From contig NZ_CP046175.1 in NCBI RefSeq assembly GCF_009708215.1, forward strand, positions 3,844,001 through 3,908,000: 64,000 nt of DNA. Reading direction: 5' to 3'. This DNA comes from Occultella kanbiaonis (GTDB taxonomy: Bacteria > Actinomycetota > Actinomycetes > Actinomycetales > Beutenbergiaceae). The notes under the pieces were generated by a model that was not told the origin of the DNA, searched no databases, and was given only the letters and a program-made list of their open reading frames with translations. A program made the translations under genes and the position numbers. This document shows, one piece after another, positions 28,619-37,141 of the stretch (its first letter is position 1; the number at the start of each line of letters is the position of its first letter).

Positions 28619-29344
28619 GTGAGTTGGTTCCCGGAGCAGTCCGCGCCGGTGCCGCAGCCCCCGGCGCCGGTCTCCGGCGCGACCGGAGGGGGCCCGATCG
28701 ACCCGCTCGAGCGAGCCCGCCGGCAGCTCGCCGACCAGTTGGCCCAGCACAAGAGGCTCCTCGAGCAGAACGTGGCCGCGCAGCGCCAGACCCTCGGCGC
28801 GAACCTCGCCGAGCGCACCGAGGCCGTGACCCAGCCCTGGCAGCGGCCACCGCAGCAGGGTCAGAACGCGTACGCGGCGCCGAGGCAACCGGGCTCCCAG
28901 AGCGGGGCCAACCCGGCCGGCCGGACGCACGCCGGCCAGAACCAGGCAGCGTCGAACCAGGCCGCCCGGCCCGGCCAGAACGCGCCGTCCGCGCCGAACT
29001 CGGCGAGCGCCGCTCAGGCCGCTCCCGCGATGCCGGGCCTCGTCCTGACCAACGTGGTCCTCGTGCTGGCCACGCTCGCCTTCATCGTCTGGCATGTGGT
29101 GACCTGGACCGGCCCGCTCGTGGACGCCGTCGCGGCCTGCGGGGACGCGGGCGGCACCCTCGACTGCTTCACCGGTGACGCCGTGCGCACCTGGGTGTTC
29201 CTTCCACTGATCGCGGCGATCGGCGCGTTCGGGGCCAGCGCCGGTACCCGGATCGAGACCCGCCAGGGTCGCCAGCGCGGCTTCCTCATCGCCCTGGCCG
29301 GCTTCGCCCTGCTTGTTCTCAGCATCTCGACGAGCTACTCATGA
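28619..29344 (+). CDS. Membrane protein with Gln/Pro/Ala-rich cytoplasmic region
   Basis: A 241-residue protein. Residues ~25-60 look helical or coiled ('DPLERARRQLADQLAQHKRL'). Residues ~75-135 are low-complexity Gln/Asn/Pro/Ala, and three hydrophobic helices follow. 'CGDAGGTLDC' in the first extracytoplasmic loop could form a disulfide. The GTG start at 28619 directly follows GGGGAG, so the precise start is uncertain. The stop overlaps the next gene by 4 bp, so the two proteins probably work together; function unknown. Confidence 0.75.
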   Translation: MSWFPEQSAPVPQPPAPVSGATGGGPIDPLERARRQLADQLAQHKRLLEQNVAAQRQTLGANLAERTEAVTQPWQRPPQQGQNAYAAPRQPGSQSGANPAGRTHAGQNQAASNQAARPGQNAPSAPNSASAAQAAPAMPGLVLTNVVLVLATLAFIVWHVVTWTGPLVDAVAACGDAGGTLDCFTGDAVRTWVFLPLIAAIGAFGASAGTRIETRQGRQRGFLIALAGFALLVLSISTSYS

Positions 29345-29799
29345 GCATCTTCGACCCCTACAAGGTGGCGGCCACGGACCCGACGGCAGTGCACCTCGGC
29401 CGTGCCACGGTCTCACCCACGCTGGCCGGAGCCGACCTCGGACGCATCGACCAGGGCCGCCCGCAGGCCTCGGGTGCGCTCTACGCCGTCGGGTTCATGC
29501 TCGGCTGGGGGGCGATCCTGCTGCCGCTGATCCTCGCCTCCCTCGTGTACCTGACGCCGTTCGCCGTGGACGAGGGCTGGCAGACCCCGGAGCCGGTGGA
29601 CGCGGGCGTGGTGGTGCTCGCCGGGACCATCGTGCCGATCGTCACCGCCGTCCTCGCCTCCATCTTCGCCGGGATCGGGCGGCGGCAGATCAGGGCCACC
29701 CACAACGGCGTCGGCGCCGGGTGGCTGGCCCTGGCCTTCGGGGTGCTGGCGTTGGCGACCGTGTGGATCGGTGAGACGACCGGGATCCCGTTTCCCTAG
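29341..29799 (+). CDS. Small membrane protein coupled to the preceding gene
   Basis: A 152-residue protein with three hydrophobic helices ('ALYAVGFMLGWGAILLPLIL', 'AGVVVLAGTIVPIVTAVLA' and a C-terminal one). Its ATG overlaps the previous stop by 4 bp. No known domain is recognised. Its stop codon lies at the exact edge of the insertion-sequence remnant that follows, so the original 3' end may have been altered. Confidence 0.75.
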   Translation: MSIFDPYKVAATDPTAVHLGRATVSPTLAGADLGRIDQGRPQASGALYAVGFMLGWGAILLPLILASLVYLTPFAVDEGWQTPEPVDAGVVVLAGTIVPIVTAVLASIFAGIGRRQIRATHNGVGAGWLALAFGVLALATVWIGETTGIPFP

Positions 29800-29928
29800 G
29801 GCGTGTCTAACAGGTGTTCGGTGAGGTCTACCAGGTCGCGGTTTCAGGCACTCACGGATGAGCAGTGGGAACGTGTCGAGCCCTTGCTGCGTTCGAACCT
29901 TGGATGGGGGTGCGCGCTCGTTGAGTGA
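29800..29928 (+). mobile_element. Remnant of an IS5-family insertion sequence (left end and transposase N-terminus)
   Basis: GGGCGTGTCTAACAGGTGTT directly after the preceding stop looks like the terminal inverted repeat of IS5-family (IS427-like) elements. The frame from GTG 29821 reads 'RFQALTDEQWERVEPLLRSN', a typical IS5-type transposase N-terminus, then degenerates and stops at 29928. No catalytic DDE region or right end is seen. The rest of the gap to 30111 holds nothing I can assign. Confidence 0.75.
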
Positions 29929-30111
29929 TTGCCGGTAGATCGTGGACGGCGTCGCGTAACGGCTCCGAACCGGGATCGCCTGGCACGACCTGCCTCAGCA
30001 ACTAGTTCGGACGGTCGGTGCGGCGCGAGAATCGCCAGAGCCATCTGTCGACACGCGACAACACGACGCGACCGCGTCACCGGGCAGGTTCGAGTGCCAC
30101 CAGAGTCCGCC

Positions 30112-30615
30112 TCAGTCGTTCTGCTGAGACTGGACCCCGAGGTCGGGTCGGTCGCCCCGGTCGGCCGGTCGCGGCGGCTGTGTGAGGTTGTCGGAGAGTT
30201 CGCCGCCCTGCCTGCCCCCGAACGGCCGACCGTGGTCGGCGTACTCAGCCCGTTGGAAGGTCATCTCCCACGGTCCGGCTACGAGCCTGGTGCCGGTTCG
30301 AAGGACGCGATGTGCCTCTTCGGCGACGGACCCTCCCCCGATGGGGCCGTTGGGCAGGACGCGGTACTCGTCGCGCTCGTCGTGGTAGATCGTGAAGTGG
30401 TGGGGCTCCAGCCCTTCGAGGCGCACATCCTGATCGGCTCCGGAGCCGACCGTGACCTCTTCCTTCTCCAGCGGGTAGGTCAGACGTTCCGCGCCTGTCC
30501 CACCAGCGTCGGTCCGTGACATCACCAACTCGGGGTGCCCGGAACCGGGAGCGGCGTGGGTCGTACCCGGTCGCGGCTGCGGTTCCGGAACGTCGGATGG
30601 GACGTCGGTAGCCAT
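30112..30615 (-). CDS. FHA-domain protein
   Basis: A 167-residue cytosolic protein. After a Pro-rich N-terminus, residues ~45-130 fit a forkhead-associated phosphothreonine-binding fold: 'EVTVGSGADQDVRLEGLEPH' gives a GS-type first strand and the H of the H-x-x-(I/F) motif, with 'HHFTIYHDERDEYRVLPNG' following. Some core residues (GR, SRxH) are replaced, so phosphopeptide binding may be altered. CAGGAGG precedes the ATG. It is isolated between the IS remnant and an unassigned stretch. Confidence 0.72.
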   Translation of the reverse strand: MATDVPSDVPEPQPRPGTTHAAPGSGHPELVMSRTDAGGTGAERLTYPLEKEEVTVGSGADQDVRLEGLEPHHFTIYHDERDEYRVLPNGPIGGGSVAEEAHRVLRTGTRLVAGPWEMTFQRAEYADHGRPFGGRQGGELSDNLTQPPRPADRGDRPDLGVQSQQND

Positions 30616-31175
30616 GTGCGCCTCCTGATCGGGAGCATCCCCCGCTCGTCGCAGCCTACGCCGCGAGTCTGAAGTCGCAACGGGACAATCGAGCCGTTCT
30701 CAATTCTTCGATGGCTCGCCGGCCGTCCCCATCGGCCCGTACGAGTCCGATTGCGCCTGCCGATGGCAGCCAGCTCCGTCCGCGCGGATGCGCGCGGACG
30801 CTCGGCGAGCGATAGTGGTCGGATCCGACGAGGAGAAGTGATGGTCGAGGTGGGACGACGTACAGGTCGCCGTGGTGAGGCAAGCGGCAACGCGGGAACC
30901 GCGGTGTTGCGCCTCCAAGGCTCAAGGTGAACGAAGGTGTCCGGTGTACGTCGCCACTGACGCCGCTCCAGGAGATCGAGTTGACTCGCGGGGCGGTGAC
31001 CGGCAAGGAAGGGGCTTGGCAATCACTGGGGACATCGCCCCTGAGTTCGGACTGCGACCAGCGGCCCTCGCCGACCTGGCTGAGGACGCGCTACCGCACG
31101 TGGCGACCTTGGACTGGCTACAGGCACCCGAGGCCGGGCCGCCCACCTGCGCGCTCCTCACATGCCCTGACCGAC
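30616..31175. other. 560-bp stretch without a convincing gene; one tiny ORF and possible gene relics
   Basis: No frame looks like an intact protein. An ATG at 30841 with GAGGAGAAG just upstream opens only 29 codons to a TGA at 30930. A second frame (~31020-31180) encodes a plausible protein fragment, 'ITGDIAPEFGLRPAALADLA', without a start of its own. Together with the adjacent IS remnant this suggests decayed genes. Nothing more can be assigned. Confidence 0.4.
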
Positions 31176-31808
31176 GTGGGTGACCCAACGCGGAGCGCAC
31201 CGCAGACCGGGCGGCGTGCCGGATTGCGGACTCGTGCCCCGCTGCGGGGCGTGGGCGTCGCCTATGTACTCGTGATCACCATCGCCACGGTCAGCGTGGC
31301 TGTCGCAACGCTGTTCGGTCCGATTTCGGTGGCCGTCACGGCACTCGTACTCCTCGCCCTCGTCCTCGCACGGTTGGTCGGGACACCGATCGGGCTGGTC
31401 TCCGTCTCGGGCGCGGTGCTGCTCGGGGCCGCCTGGGCGAGCGTTTTCGACCTGTACGCCCGGATCGACTGGCTCGACGTCGTGGTCCATGCCGTCGCCA
31501 CCGGATCGCTTGCTGCCATGTGCACCGGCGCACTCCTGCGCGCTGGCATTGTCACGGTGGGCGTCGGCCCCCGCAAGCCAGCGCTCGTGTGCGTGGCCAC
31601 CGCCCTGGCGGTGGGACTGGCGCTCGGAGTGCTCTGGGAACTGGGCGAGTGGTTCGGGCACACATACCTCGATGACCGAATCGCCGTCGGCTACGACGAC
31701 ACGATCGGCGATCTGGTCGCCGGAGGGTTCGGCGCGGCAATCGCGGGTGCCCTGTTATCGCGCGGACATCGCAGCGCTCCCACGTCGACTCTCAGAAGTC
31801 GCGGATGA
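31176..31808 (+). CDS. Multi-helix membrane protein, YjdF/DUF2238-like
   Basis: About 210 residues with five to six hydrophobic helices. The motif 'DLYARIDWLDVVVHAVATGS' and the C-terminal 'WELGEWFGHTYLDDRIAVGY' followed by 'DDTIGDLVAGGFGA' recall the YjdF/DUF2238 family (conserved WE, YDDT-x-x-DL). Function unknown. The GTG at 31176 is a guess: no ribosome site is visible, and the frame is open further upstream without coding character. The stop overlaps the glycosyltransferase start by 4 bp. Confidence 0.7.
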   Translation: MGDPTRSAPQTGRRAGLRTRAPLRGVGVAYVLVITIATVSVAVATLFGPISVAVTALVLLALVLARLVGTPIGLVSVSGAVLLGAAWASVFDLYARIDWLDVVVHAVATGSLAAMCTGALLRAGIVTVGVGPRKPALVCVATALAVGLALGVLWELGEWFGHTYLDDRIAVGYDDTIGDLVAGGFGAAIAGALLSRGHRSAPTSTLRSRG

Positions 31809-32581
31809 GCCCGCCGATCCAGTCGTGGCAGACGGGCTCCCGTGGTGGTGAGCACGGTGGCCTCAGTGTCGTGATCCCGGCGCTGGACGATGCGTCGGCC
31901 CTCGACCGATGTCTGAACGCCCTCGAGCGCCAGACACTCGCGCCGCTGGAGATCATCGTTGTGGACAACGGGTCCCGCGACGCGACCGCTGCCGTCGCCC
32001 GGCGGCATGGCGCGCGACTGCTGACCGAACCCCGTCGCGGCATCGGGCCGGCCGCCGCTCTGGGGTATGACAATGCCCGGGGCCAGCTCATCGGTCGGTT
32101 GGACGCGGACTCCGTGCCCGCGCCGGATTGGGTGGCGCGCGTGAGCACCGCAGCGCAACAACCGGGTGTGGACGCCGTGACCGGCACGGGCTGGTTCTAC
32201 GACGGCGGTCTGTGGGCCCGCCCTGTTGCGCACCTGTACCTCGGGACCTACTACGTGCTCTGCGGAGCGGCACTGGGACACCCACCGTTGTGGGGTTCGA
32301 ACATGGTGCTGCGGCGTTCGGCCTGGAACGCCGTGCGTGCGCGTGTGCACGTCGAGGACCCGGAGGTGCACGATGACCTCGATCTCGCGTTCGCCCTCGG
32401 ACCGCGGGCGCGCATCCTTGTCGCCAGGGACGTGCGTGTCGGTGTGTCGGCGCGTTCGGTGAGGGGATCCGCGCAGTGGCGACGTCGGCTGCGCCGCGCC
32501 TGGCACACGCTGGACGTGAACTGGCGCGTGCAGGCACCGTGGGAGCGATGGCAGGCACGGCTGCAACCTGCGGAGAGCTGA
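31805..32581 (+). CDS. Glycosyltransferase family 2
   Basis: A 258-residue GT-A glycosyltransferase. 'GLSVVIPALDDASALDRCLN' opens the nucleotide-sugar fold, 'IIVVDNGSRDAT' and the DXD-like 'GRLDADSVPAPDW' mark the active site, and 'LWGSNMVLRRSAW' with 'EDPEVHDDLDLAFAL' forms the acceptor side. No membrane helix is obvious in the C-terminus. The acceptor is unknown. Coupled by ATGA to the membrane protein before it, it might modify a lipid or a carotenoid end group; the crt operon converges from the other side. Confidence 0.85.
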   Translation: MSPPIQSWQTGSRGGEHGGLSVVIPALDDASALDRCLNALERQTLAPLEIIVVDNGSRDATAAVARRHGARLLTEPRRGIGPAAALGYDNARGQLIGRLDADSVPAPDWVARVSTAAQQPGVDAVTGTGWFYDGGLWARPVAHLYLGTYYVLCGAALGHPPLWGSNMVLRRSAWNAVRARVHVEDPEVHDDLDLAFALGPRARILVARDVRVGVSARSVRGSAQWRRRLRRAWHTLDVNWRVQAPWERWQARLQPAES

Positions 32582-32672
32582 CGGCGAGGGCTCGCCGATG
32601 GCGATGCCGCTTCGGTGGGCGAAGGACCGCTTGGCGTCCCGGGCGCCACTCCCGGCGTGACATGATCGTCGG

Positions 32673-33116
32673 ATGCGGATCTGGTCGTTGCGGTCGAGCT
32701 ACCTCGATCGGCAGGGTCTGACGGCCTGCTGGCGTGAGGCGCTGCTCGCTCAGGCCGTCCTCGCCGGGCGTACCCGTGGGTATACCAACCACAGCCAGCT
32801 CATCCGGTTCCGGGACAGCCCGGAACCGCTCAAGGCCATTGGTGGTTACCTGTGGGCGGTGGCCGACGAGGCCTCTGCGCGAAGCTATTCCTTCGACCGC
32901 ACCCGCATCGTCGAGGCACCCAGCACGCACGGGGCGGATCTGCCGCCGATCCCGGTGACCGAGGGCCAAGTCGCGCACGAGTGGTCCCACCTCATGGCGA
33001 AGTTGCGCCTGCGTAGTCCGGACCAGGCGACGAGGTGGGAGTCCGTCACCTCGCCGGCGGTGCATCCGAGTTTCCTCGTGGTTCCTGGACCGGTTGCACC
33101 GTGGGAGCGGGTCTGA
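32673..33116 (+). CDS. Pyrimidine-dimer DNA glycosylase / endonuclease V-like
   Basis: A 147-residue protein of the Pyr_excise family, related in fold to T4 endonuclease V. The family blocks are clear: 'MRIWSLRSSYLDRQGLTACW' at the N-terminus, 'LAGRTRGYTNHSQLIRFR' and 'VTEGQVAHEWSHLMAKLRLR'. Such enzymes excise UV-induced pyrimidine dimers, with an N-terminal amine and a Glu as catalysts in the T4 enzyme. It ends 3 bp from the convergent crt operon, a setting that fits light protection. Confidence 0.85.
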   Translation: MRIWSLRSSYLDRQGLTACWREALLAQAVLAGRTRGYTNHSQLIRFRDSPEPLKAIGGYLWAVADEASARSYSFDRTRIVEAPSTHGADLPPIPVTEGQVAHEWSHLMAKLRLRSPDQATRWESVTSPAVHPSFLVVPGPVAPWERV

Positions 33117-33119
33117 GCC

Positions 33120-34031
33120 TCAGAGCCAGCCGAGCGCGATCACGATCAAGAGTTGGGTGATCAGGAAGCCGCTGATCAGGTTGAGCCAGAGGAATCTGCG
33201 CCAGCCGGATCGGGCCCTCTCGCAGTCCTCGTCGACGAGGTGCCGGAAGGGTGCGACGCTCGCCAGGTACAGGACTGGAACCACGGCGGCGAGGGCGCCC
33301 GGCCAGCCGGCCGTGAGCATCACCGCACCGGACAAGGCGTACCCGACCATCGCCGCGCGGACCGTCGCCCGTGCGCCGAGCCAGGTGCCCACCGAGGCGA
33401 TCCCGGCCTGCCGGTCGGCGTCGATGTCTTGCACAGCGCCGAATGCTTGTGACGCCATCCCCCAGAGGAAGAAGGCCACGATCGCGGCCACCACCGGCCA
33501 GGAGGGCTGCGCGCCGGCCAGTGCGAGCCCGAACACGGCTGGACTGACGAAGTGGGTGCTGGAGGTGATCGAGTCGAGGACGGGGCGTTCCTTGAAGCGA
33601 AGCCACGGCGCGGAGTACGCCACCACCGCGAACACGCTCACGCCGAGCACGGCCGTCGATGTCGGCGTACCGACCATCGCCAGGTAGGCGAGGAACGGGA
33701 CATTCGTCAGCGCCGCGGCCCACAGCACCAGCCGGTGCCACCGGCGGTCGAGGACGACACCCTCGATGCCGCCCTTGCGCGGATTGCGCAGGTCGGACTC
33801 GTAGTCGAAGACGTCGTTGATGCCGTACATCAGCAGGTTGTACGGGATGAGGAAGTACAGGGTGCCGATGACGAGCACGACGTCGACGCTCCCGGCTGTG
33901 AGTAGGTAGGCGGCAGCGAACGGGTAGGCAGTGTTGATCCAGCTGATTGGACGGGATGCGCCGACGAGCTGGCGTATCGGTCCGCCCGGCTGGGATTGCG
34001 ACCGCGCTGGCAGTGCAGCCGGCCCGCTCAC
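33120..34031 (-). CDS. crtEb: Lycopene elongase / UbiA-type prenyltransferase (C50 carotenoid)
   Basis: A 303-residue UbiA-family membrane prenyltransferase with about eight helices and the two Asp-rich motifs 'NDVFDYESD' and 'QDIDADRQAG'. In C50-carotenoid operons this enzyme adds two C5 units (from DMAPP) to the ends of lycopene, giving flavuxanthin-type C50 precursors. The GTG at 34031 overlaps the preceding cyclase-subunit stop by 4 bp. Last gene of the crt operon. Confidence 0.9.
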   Translation of the reverse strand: MSGPAALPARSQSQPGGPIRQLVGASRPISWINTAYPFAAAYLLTAGSVDVVLVIGTLYFLIPYNLLMYGINDVFDYESDLRNPRKGGIEGVVLDRRWHRLVLWAAALTNVPFLAYLAMVGTPTSTAVLGVSVFAVVAYSAPWLRFKERPVLDSITSSTHFVSPAVFGLALAGAQPSWPVVAAIVAFFLWGMASQAFGAVQDIDADRQAGIASVGTWLGARATVRAAMVGYALSGAVMLTAGWPGALAAVVPVLYLASVAPFRHLVDEDCERARSGWRRFLWLNLISGFLITQLLIVIALGWL

Positions 34032-34366
34032 GGTGATCCTCCTGTACCCGGGTCCGCCTGCGGTGGTCTGCGTGAGCCGAGCAACTCCCACGTGGCGGGT
34101 AGCAACAACGCTGCGGCGAGCGGCCAGGCGAAGTCCTCCACGGGGGCGACCCCGATCCGGAGTCCGCTGAGGGCCGCCTCCTCGTACCGGTACAGGTCGG
34201 CGGCGATCATCACGGAGTCGAACACCGCCGTCAGGACGATGAGGATGAGCGCCACGAGTGCGACACCTGTCCACCATCGCCACGATGGTCGGACGCGCAC
34301 GGCGCATGCCACCGCCACGACCGCGGCTACGGCCACCACGACCAGGGCGAGCGCACCGTAGGTCAT
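34028..34366 (-). CDS. crtYf: C50 carotenoid cyclase subunit (CrtYf-like)
   Basis: A 112-residue membrane protein with three helices and the lycopene-cyclase-domain motif 'GVAPVEDFAWPL' (a variant of the usual PxE(E/D)). It works as a heterodimer with the subunit encoded just upstream to cyclise the ends of the C50 chain. Whether the ring is of epsilon, gamma or beta type cannot be told from sequence. It overlaps both neighbours by 4 bp. The Ye/Yf labels follow operon order. Confidence 0.85.
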   Translation of the reverse strand: MTYGALALVVVAVAAVVAVACAVRVRPSWRWWTGVALVALILIVLTAVFDSVMIAADLYRYEEAALSGLRIGVAPVEDFAWPLAAALLLPATWELLGSRRPPQADPGTGGSP

Positions 34367-34689
34367 GACCGGCCCTCCCGACCGAGGCTGAACCTACGGA
34401 GAAGTCCGCACAGCACCATCGTGAGGTAACACAGGAACGTCACGAACACGATTTCCTCGATGGGCAGGTGAGGGAGTACCTCGAGGCCGCTGAGCGCGGC
34501 GCTCTGCCCGCGTCCGTAGAACCCGAGCAGGATCGCGGCCACGTCGGCGAGCAGGAAGAACAGGACCCCAACCAGCAGGGTGAGTGCACCACGTCGGGCG
34601 TCGGCGAACAGGAACAACCGCCACCGATGATCCATCAGCACCATGCAGGCCAGCGACACGAGCAGGCAGATCAGGTAGAGCCATCTCAT
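34363..34689 (-). CDS. crtYe: C50 carotenoid cyclase subunit (CrtYe-like)
   Basis: A 108-residue membrane protein with three helices and the cyclase motif 'LPHLPIEEIVFVTFLCYLTM', where the PIEE residues are conserved in this family. It is the partner of the CrtYf-like subunit. The start at 34689 overlaps the crtI stop by 4 bp; the long upstream open frame lies within crtI and is not coding. Confidence 0.87.
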   Translation of the reverse strand: MRWLYLICLLVSLACMVLMDHRWRLFLFADARRGALTLLVGVLFFLLADVAAILLGFYGRGQSAALSGLEVLPHLPIEEIVFVTFLCYLTMVLCGLLRRFSLGREGRS

Positions 34690-36260
34690 GCGGGCTCCGG
34701 GAGAGGCTCGGTGGACCGGTCGCCGCGCAGTCGCTTGAGCAAGATCTCGGCGCTGATCAGGCACATCGGCAATCCGATCCCGGGGATCGTGCTCGAACCG
34801 GCGTAGTACAGTCCGTCCACCTTACGGGAGGCGTTCCGTCCGCGCAGGAACGCGCTCTGGCGCCAGGTATGGGCCGGGCCGAGGGCTCCCCCCGACCAGG
34901 CGTTCAGATCCGCGACGAAGTCCGCGGGCCCGACGGTACGGCGGAGCACGATCCGCTCCTGCAGATCAGTGATGCCGGACCACGTGGCGACCTGGTCGAT
35001 CGCGGCGTCTGCGATCCGCTCCACCGTAGGGTCGCCGCCGCCGCTCATGCCGCCGCCGCCGATGCTCGGGTCCGGGGGCACCGGGATCAGCACGAAGAGG
35101 TTCTCCATACCCGGTGGCGCAACCGTCGTATCGGTCGCGGAAGGTCGGCACACGTAGCACGAGGCCGGGTCCGGCACACGCGGGTTGTCGCCGAAGATGT
35201 CGTCGAAGTTCCCGGTCCAGTCACGAGTGAAGAACAGCGAGTGGTGTGCCAGCTCGGGTAGCTCGCCACGCACGCCGAGGTACACCAGGACGGCGCCGGG
35301 GCCGGATTCACGCCGGTCCCACCACCGCTGCGGGTACGTCTGCAACGACAGGGGTAGCAGGTCGGTCTCCGTGTGGTGCAGGTCGGCCGCCCCGATGACG
35401 ACGTCCGCCGCGATGGTCCGTTCGGACCCGTCCGAAGCCTGGTACCGCACGCCGGTTGCTCGGGCGCGCCCCCGGTGCGGAGTGGTGGTGCTGATAGCCG
35501 TGACCACCACGTTGGTGTGCAGGCGCGCACCCTCTTTCTCCGCGAGCGTCGCGATCACCTCGATGAGGCGAGTGAAGCCCCCGTGGGGATAACTGACGCC
35601 ATCGGCCAGGTCGAGGTGGCTCATCAGGTGGTACATGCTCGGAGCTCGATCGGGTGAGGAGCCGAGGAACACGGCAGCGTAGCCAAGGATCTGCCGGAGC
35701 CGATGGTCGGTGAAGGACTTCGCCACGAATGTCTCGAGCGGCGTGCCGAGCAGGGTCAGCAACCGGCCGGCGCGGGCCAGCACATCCCTGCGCAGCAAGG
35801 GGACCAGGGACTGGAATGAGGAATAGAGAAACCGGCGGGTCGCGACGTCGTGGGTGTCCCGTGCCGACGCGAGATAGGCCCGGAGGCCGGCGCCGGCGCC
35901 AGGTTCGATGGCTTCGAAGGATGCGACGTTGTGCGCCAGGTCGGCGCGGATGTCCATCGGTTCGTCGAAGCCCTCGAAGAAGACGCGATAGGCGGGGTCG
36001 AGGGTTTCGAGGTCGAGCTCAGCACGTGCCGTGGTACCGAGGAGGCGGAAGAAGTGGTCGAACACCTCTGGCATGAGGTACCAGGACGGCCCGGTATCGA
36101 ACCGGAAGCCGTCCTGCGCCCAAGATCCAGCCCGACCTCCAAGAGTCTCCTGCTGTTCGAGCAGATCCACGTCGTAGCCGTTGCGGGCGAGCAGCGCCGC
36201 GGATGCCAGGCCGGCGATACCGCCGCCGATGATCACCGCGCGCTGACCTGCTGAGGTCAC
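34686..36260 (-). CDS. crtI: Phytoene desaturase
   Basis: A 524-residue FAD-dependent desaturase that converts phytoene to lycopene. The N-terminal dinucleotide-binding fold is 'AVIIGGGIAGLASAALLARN', followed by 'GGRAGSWAQDGFRFDTGPSW'. The C-terminal CrtI signature region reads 'GLYYAGSSTIPGIGLPMCLI'. The GTG at 36260 overlaps the crtB stop by 4 bp, which fixes the start in spite of a long upstream open frame. Confidence 0.95.
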   Translation of the reverse strand: MTSAGQRAVIIGGGIAGLASAALLARNGYDVDLLEQQETLGGRAGSWAQDGFRFDTGPSWYLMPEVFDHFFRLLGTTARAELDLETLDPAYRVFFEGFDEPMDIRADLAHNVASFEAIEPGAGAGLRAYLASARDTHDVATRRFLYSSFQSLVPLLRRDVLARAGRLLTLLGTPLETFVAKSFTDHRLRQILGYAAVFLGSSPDRAPSMYHLMSHLDLADGVSYPHGGFTRLIEVIATLAEKEGARLHTNVVVTAISTTTPHRGRARATGVRYQASDGSERTIAADVVIGAADLHHTETDLLPLSLQTYPQRWWDRRESGPGAVLVYLGVRGELPELAHHSLFFTRDWTGNFDDIFGDNPRVPDPASCYVCRPSATDTTVAPPGMENLFVLIPVPPDPSIGGGGMSGGGDPTVERIADAAIDQVATWSGITDLQERIVLRRTVGPADFVADLNAWSGGALGPAHTWRQSAFLRGRNASRKVDGLYYAGSSTIPGIGLPMCLISAEILLKRLRGDRSTEPLPEPA

Positions 36261-37141
36261 GATCGGCCACGCACGGCGTACGCGTGGACGAGGATCCATC
36301 CCTTGCCCATCGCCGGTACCCGGACCCTGGAGCGGCGCAATTGAGTGGCCGGGGTAGCACGCAGTCGCTTGGAGAGGGCCGCGAACAGGTCGTGCGCGGC
36401 TCGAACCGCCCGCCGGCTGCTCCGGGGTAGGCGTGCGATTGCGACGGCCGCGGCATCGAGGTCGGCATCGATCTCGTCCAGGAGGGCGTCTCTGTGCGCG
36501 TCCGTGAAGTGGTCCACGTCCAGGTCCGGGAAGTAGATCCGGCCGCGCAGATCGACGTCGGCGCCGAGGTCGCGAAGGAAGTTCACCTTCTGGAAGGCCG
36601 CGCCGAGTCGCTTCGCGCCCGGCGCGAGGTGGCTGTAACTGGGTGCGCGAGCCGCGTCCGGTGCGGCGAGGAAAGCCCGCAGGCACATCAGTCCGACCAC
36701 CTCCGCGGAGCCGTAGACGTACTCCCGCAGGCTCTGCTCGTCATGGCCGGTGACAGACAGATCGGTTCGCATCGATGCGAAGAAGGGCGCGATCAGGTCT
36801 GCGCCGATGCCGCAGGACCGAGCCGTCAGCGCGAATGCGTGCACCAGCAGATTCGTGCTGTGACCGGTCCGCACGGCGTCAAGGGTCTGTGCCTCGAGGG
36901 CGTCCAGCAGCACGGCGGCTCGCGCAGGGTCCGCCGATGTGGGTCCGTCCACCAGTTCATCCGCGACGCGTACCAGTGCGTAGATGCTGCGCACCTGGGT
37001 GCGCACCGGCTCCGCCAGCAGCCGGCACGCCCAGGAGAAGGACGTGGAGTACCCCGAGATCACGACACCCGCGCTACGTTGGGCGACCCGGTCGTAGAGC
37101 GGGTCGGCCGAGCCTGCGATGGTGCCCGCTCGGACGCTCAT
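36257..37141 (-). CDS. crtB: Phytoene synthase
   Basis: A 294-residue enzyme that joins two geranylgeranyl diphosphates to phytoene. It has the squalene/phytoene-synthase hallmarks 'YALVRVADELVDG' (first Asp-rich motif DELVD) and 'AAFQKVNFLRDLGADVDLRG' (second Asp-rich region RDLGAD). The ATG at 37141 overlaps the crtE stop by 4 bp. Confidence 0.95.
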   Translation of the reverse strand: MSVRAGTIAGSADPLYDRVAQRSAGVVISGYSTSFSWACRLLAEPVRTQVRSIYALVRVADELVDGPTSADPARAAVLLDALEAQTLDAVRTGHSTNLLVHAFALTARSCGIGADLIAPFFASMRTDLSVTGHDEQSLREYVYGSAEVVGLMCLRAFLAAPDAARAPSYSHLAPGAKRLGAAFQKVNFLRDLGADVDLRGRIYFPDLDVDHFTDAHRDALLDEIDADLDAAAVAIARLPRSSRRAVRAAHDLFAALSKRLRATPATQLRRSRVRVPAMGKGWILVHAYAVRGRS

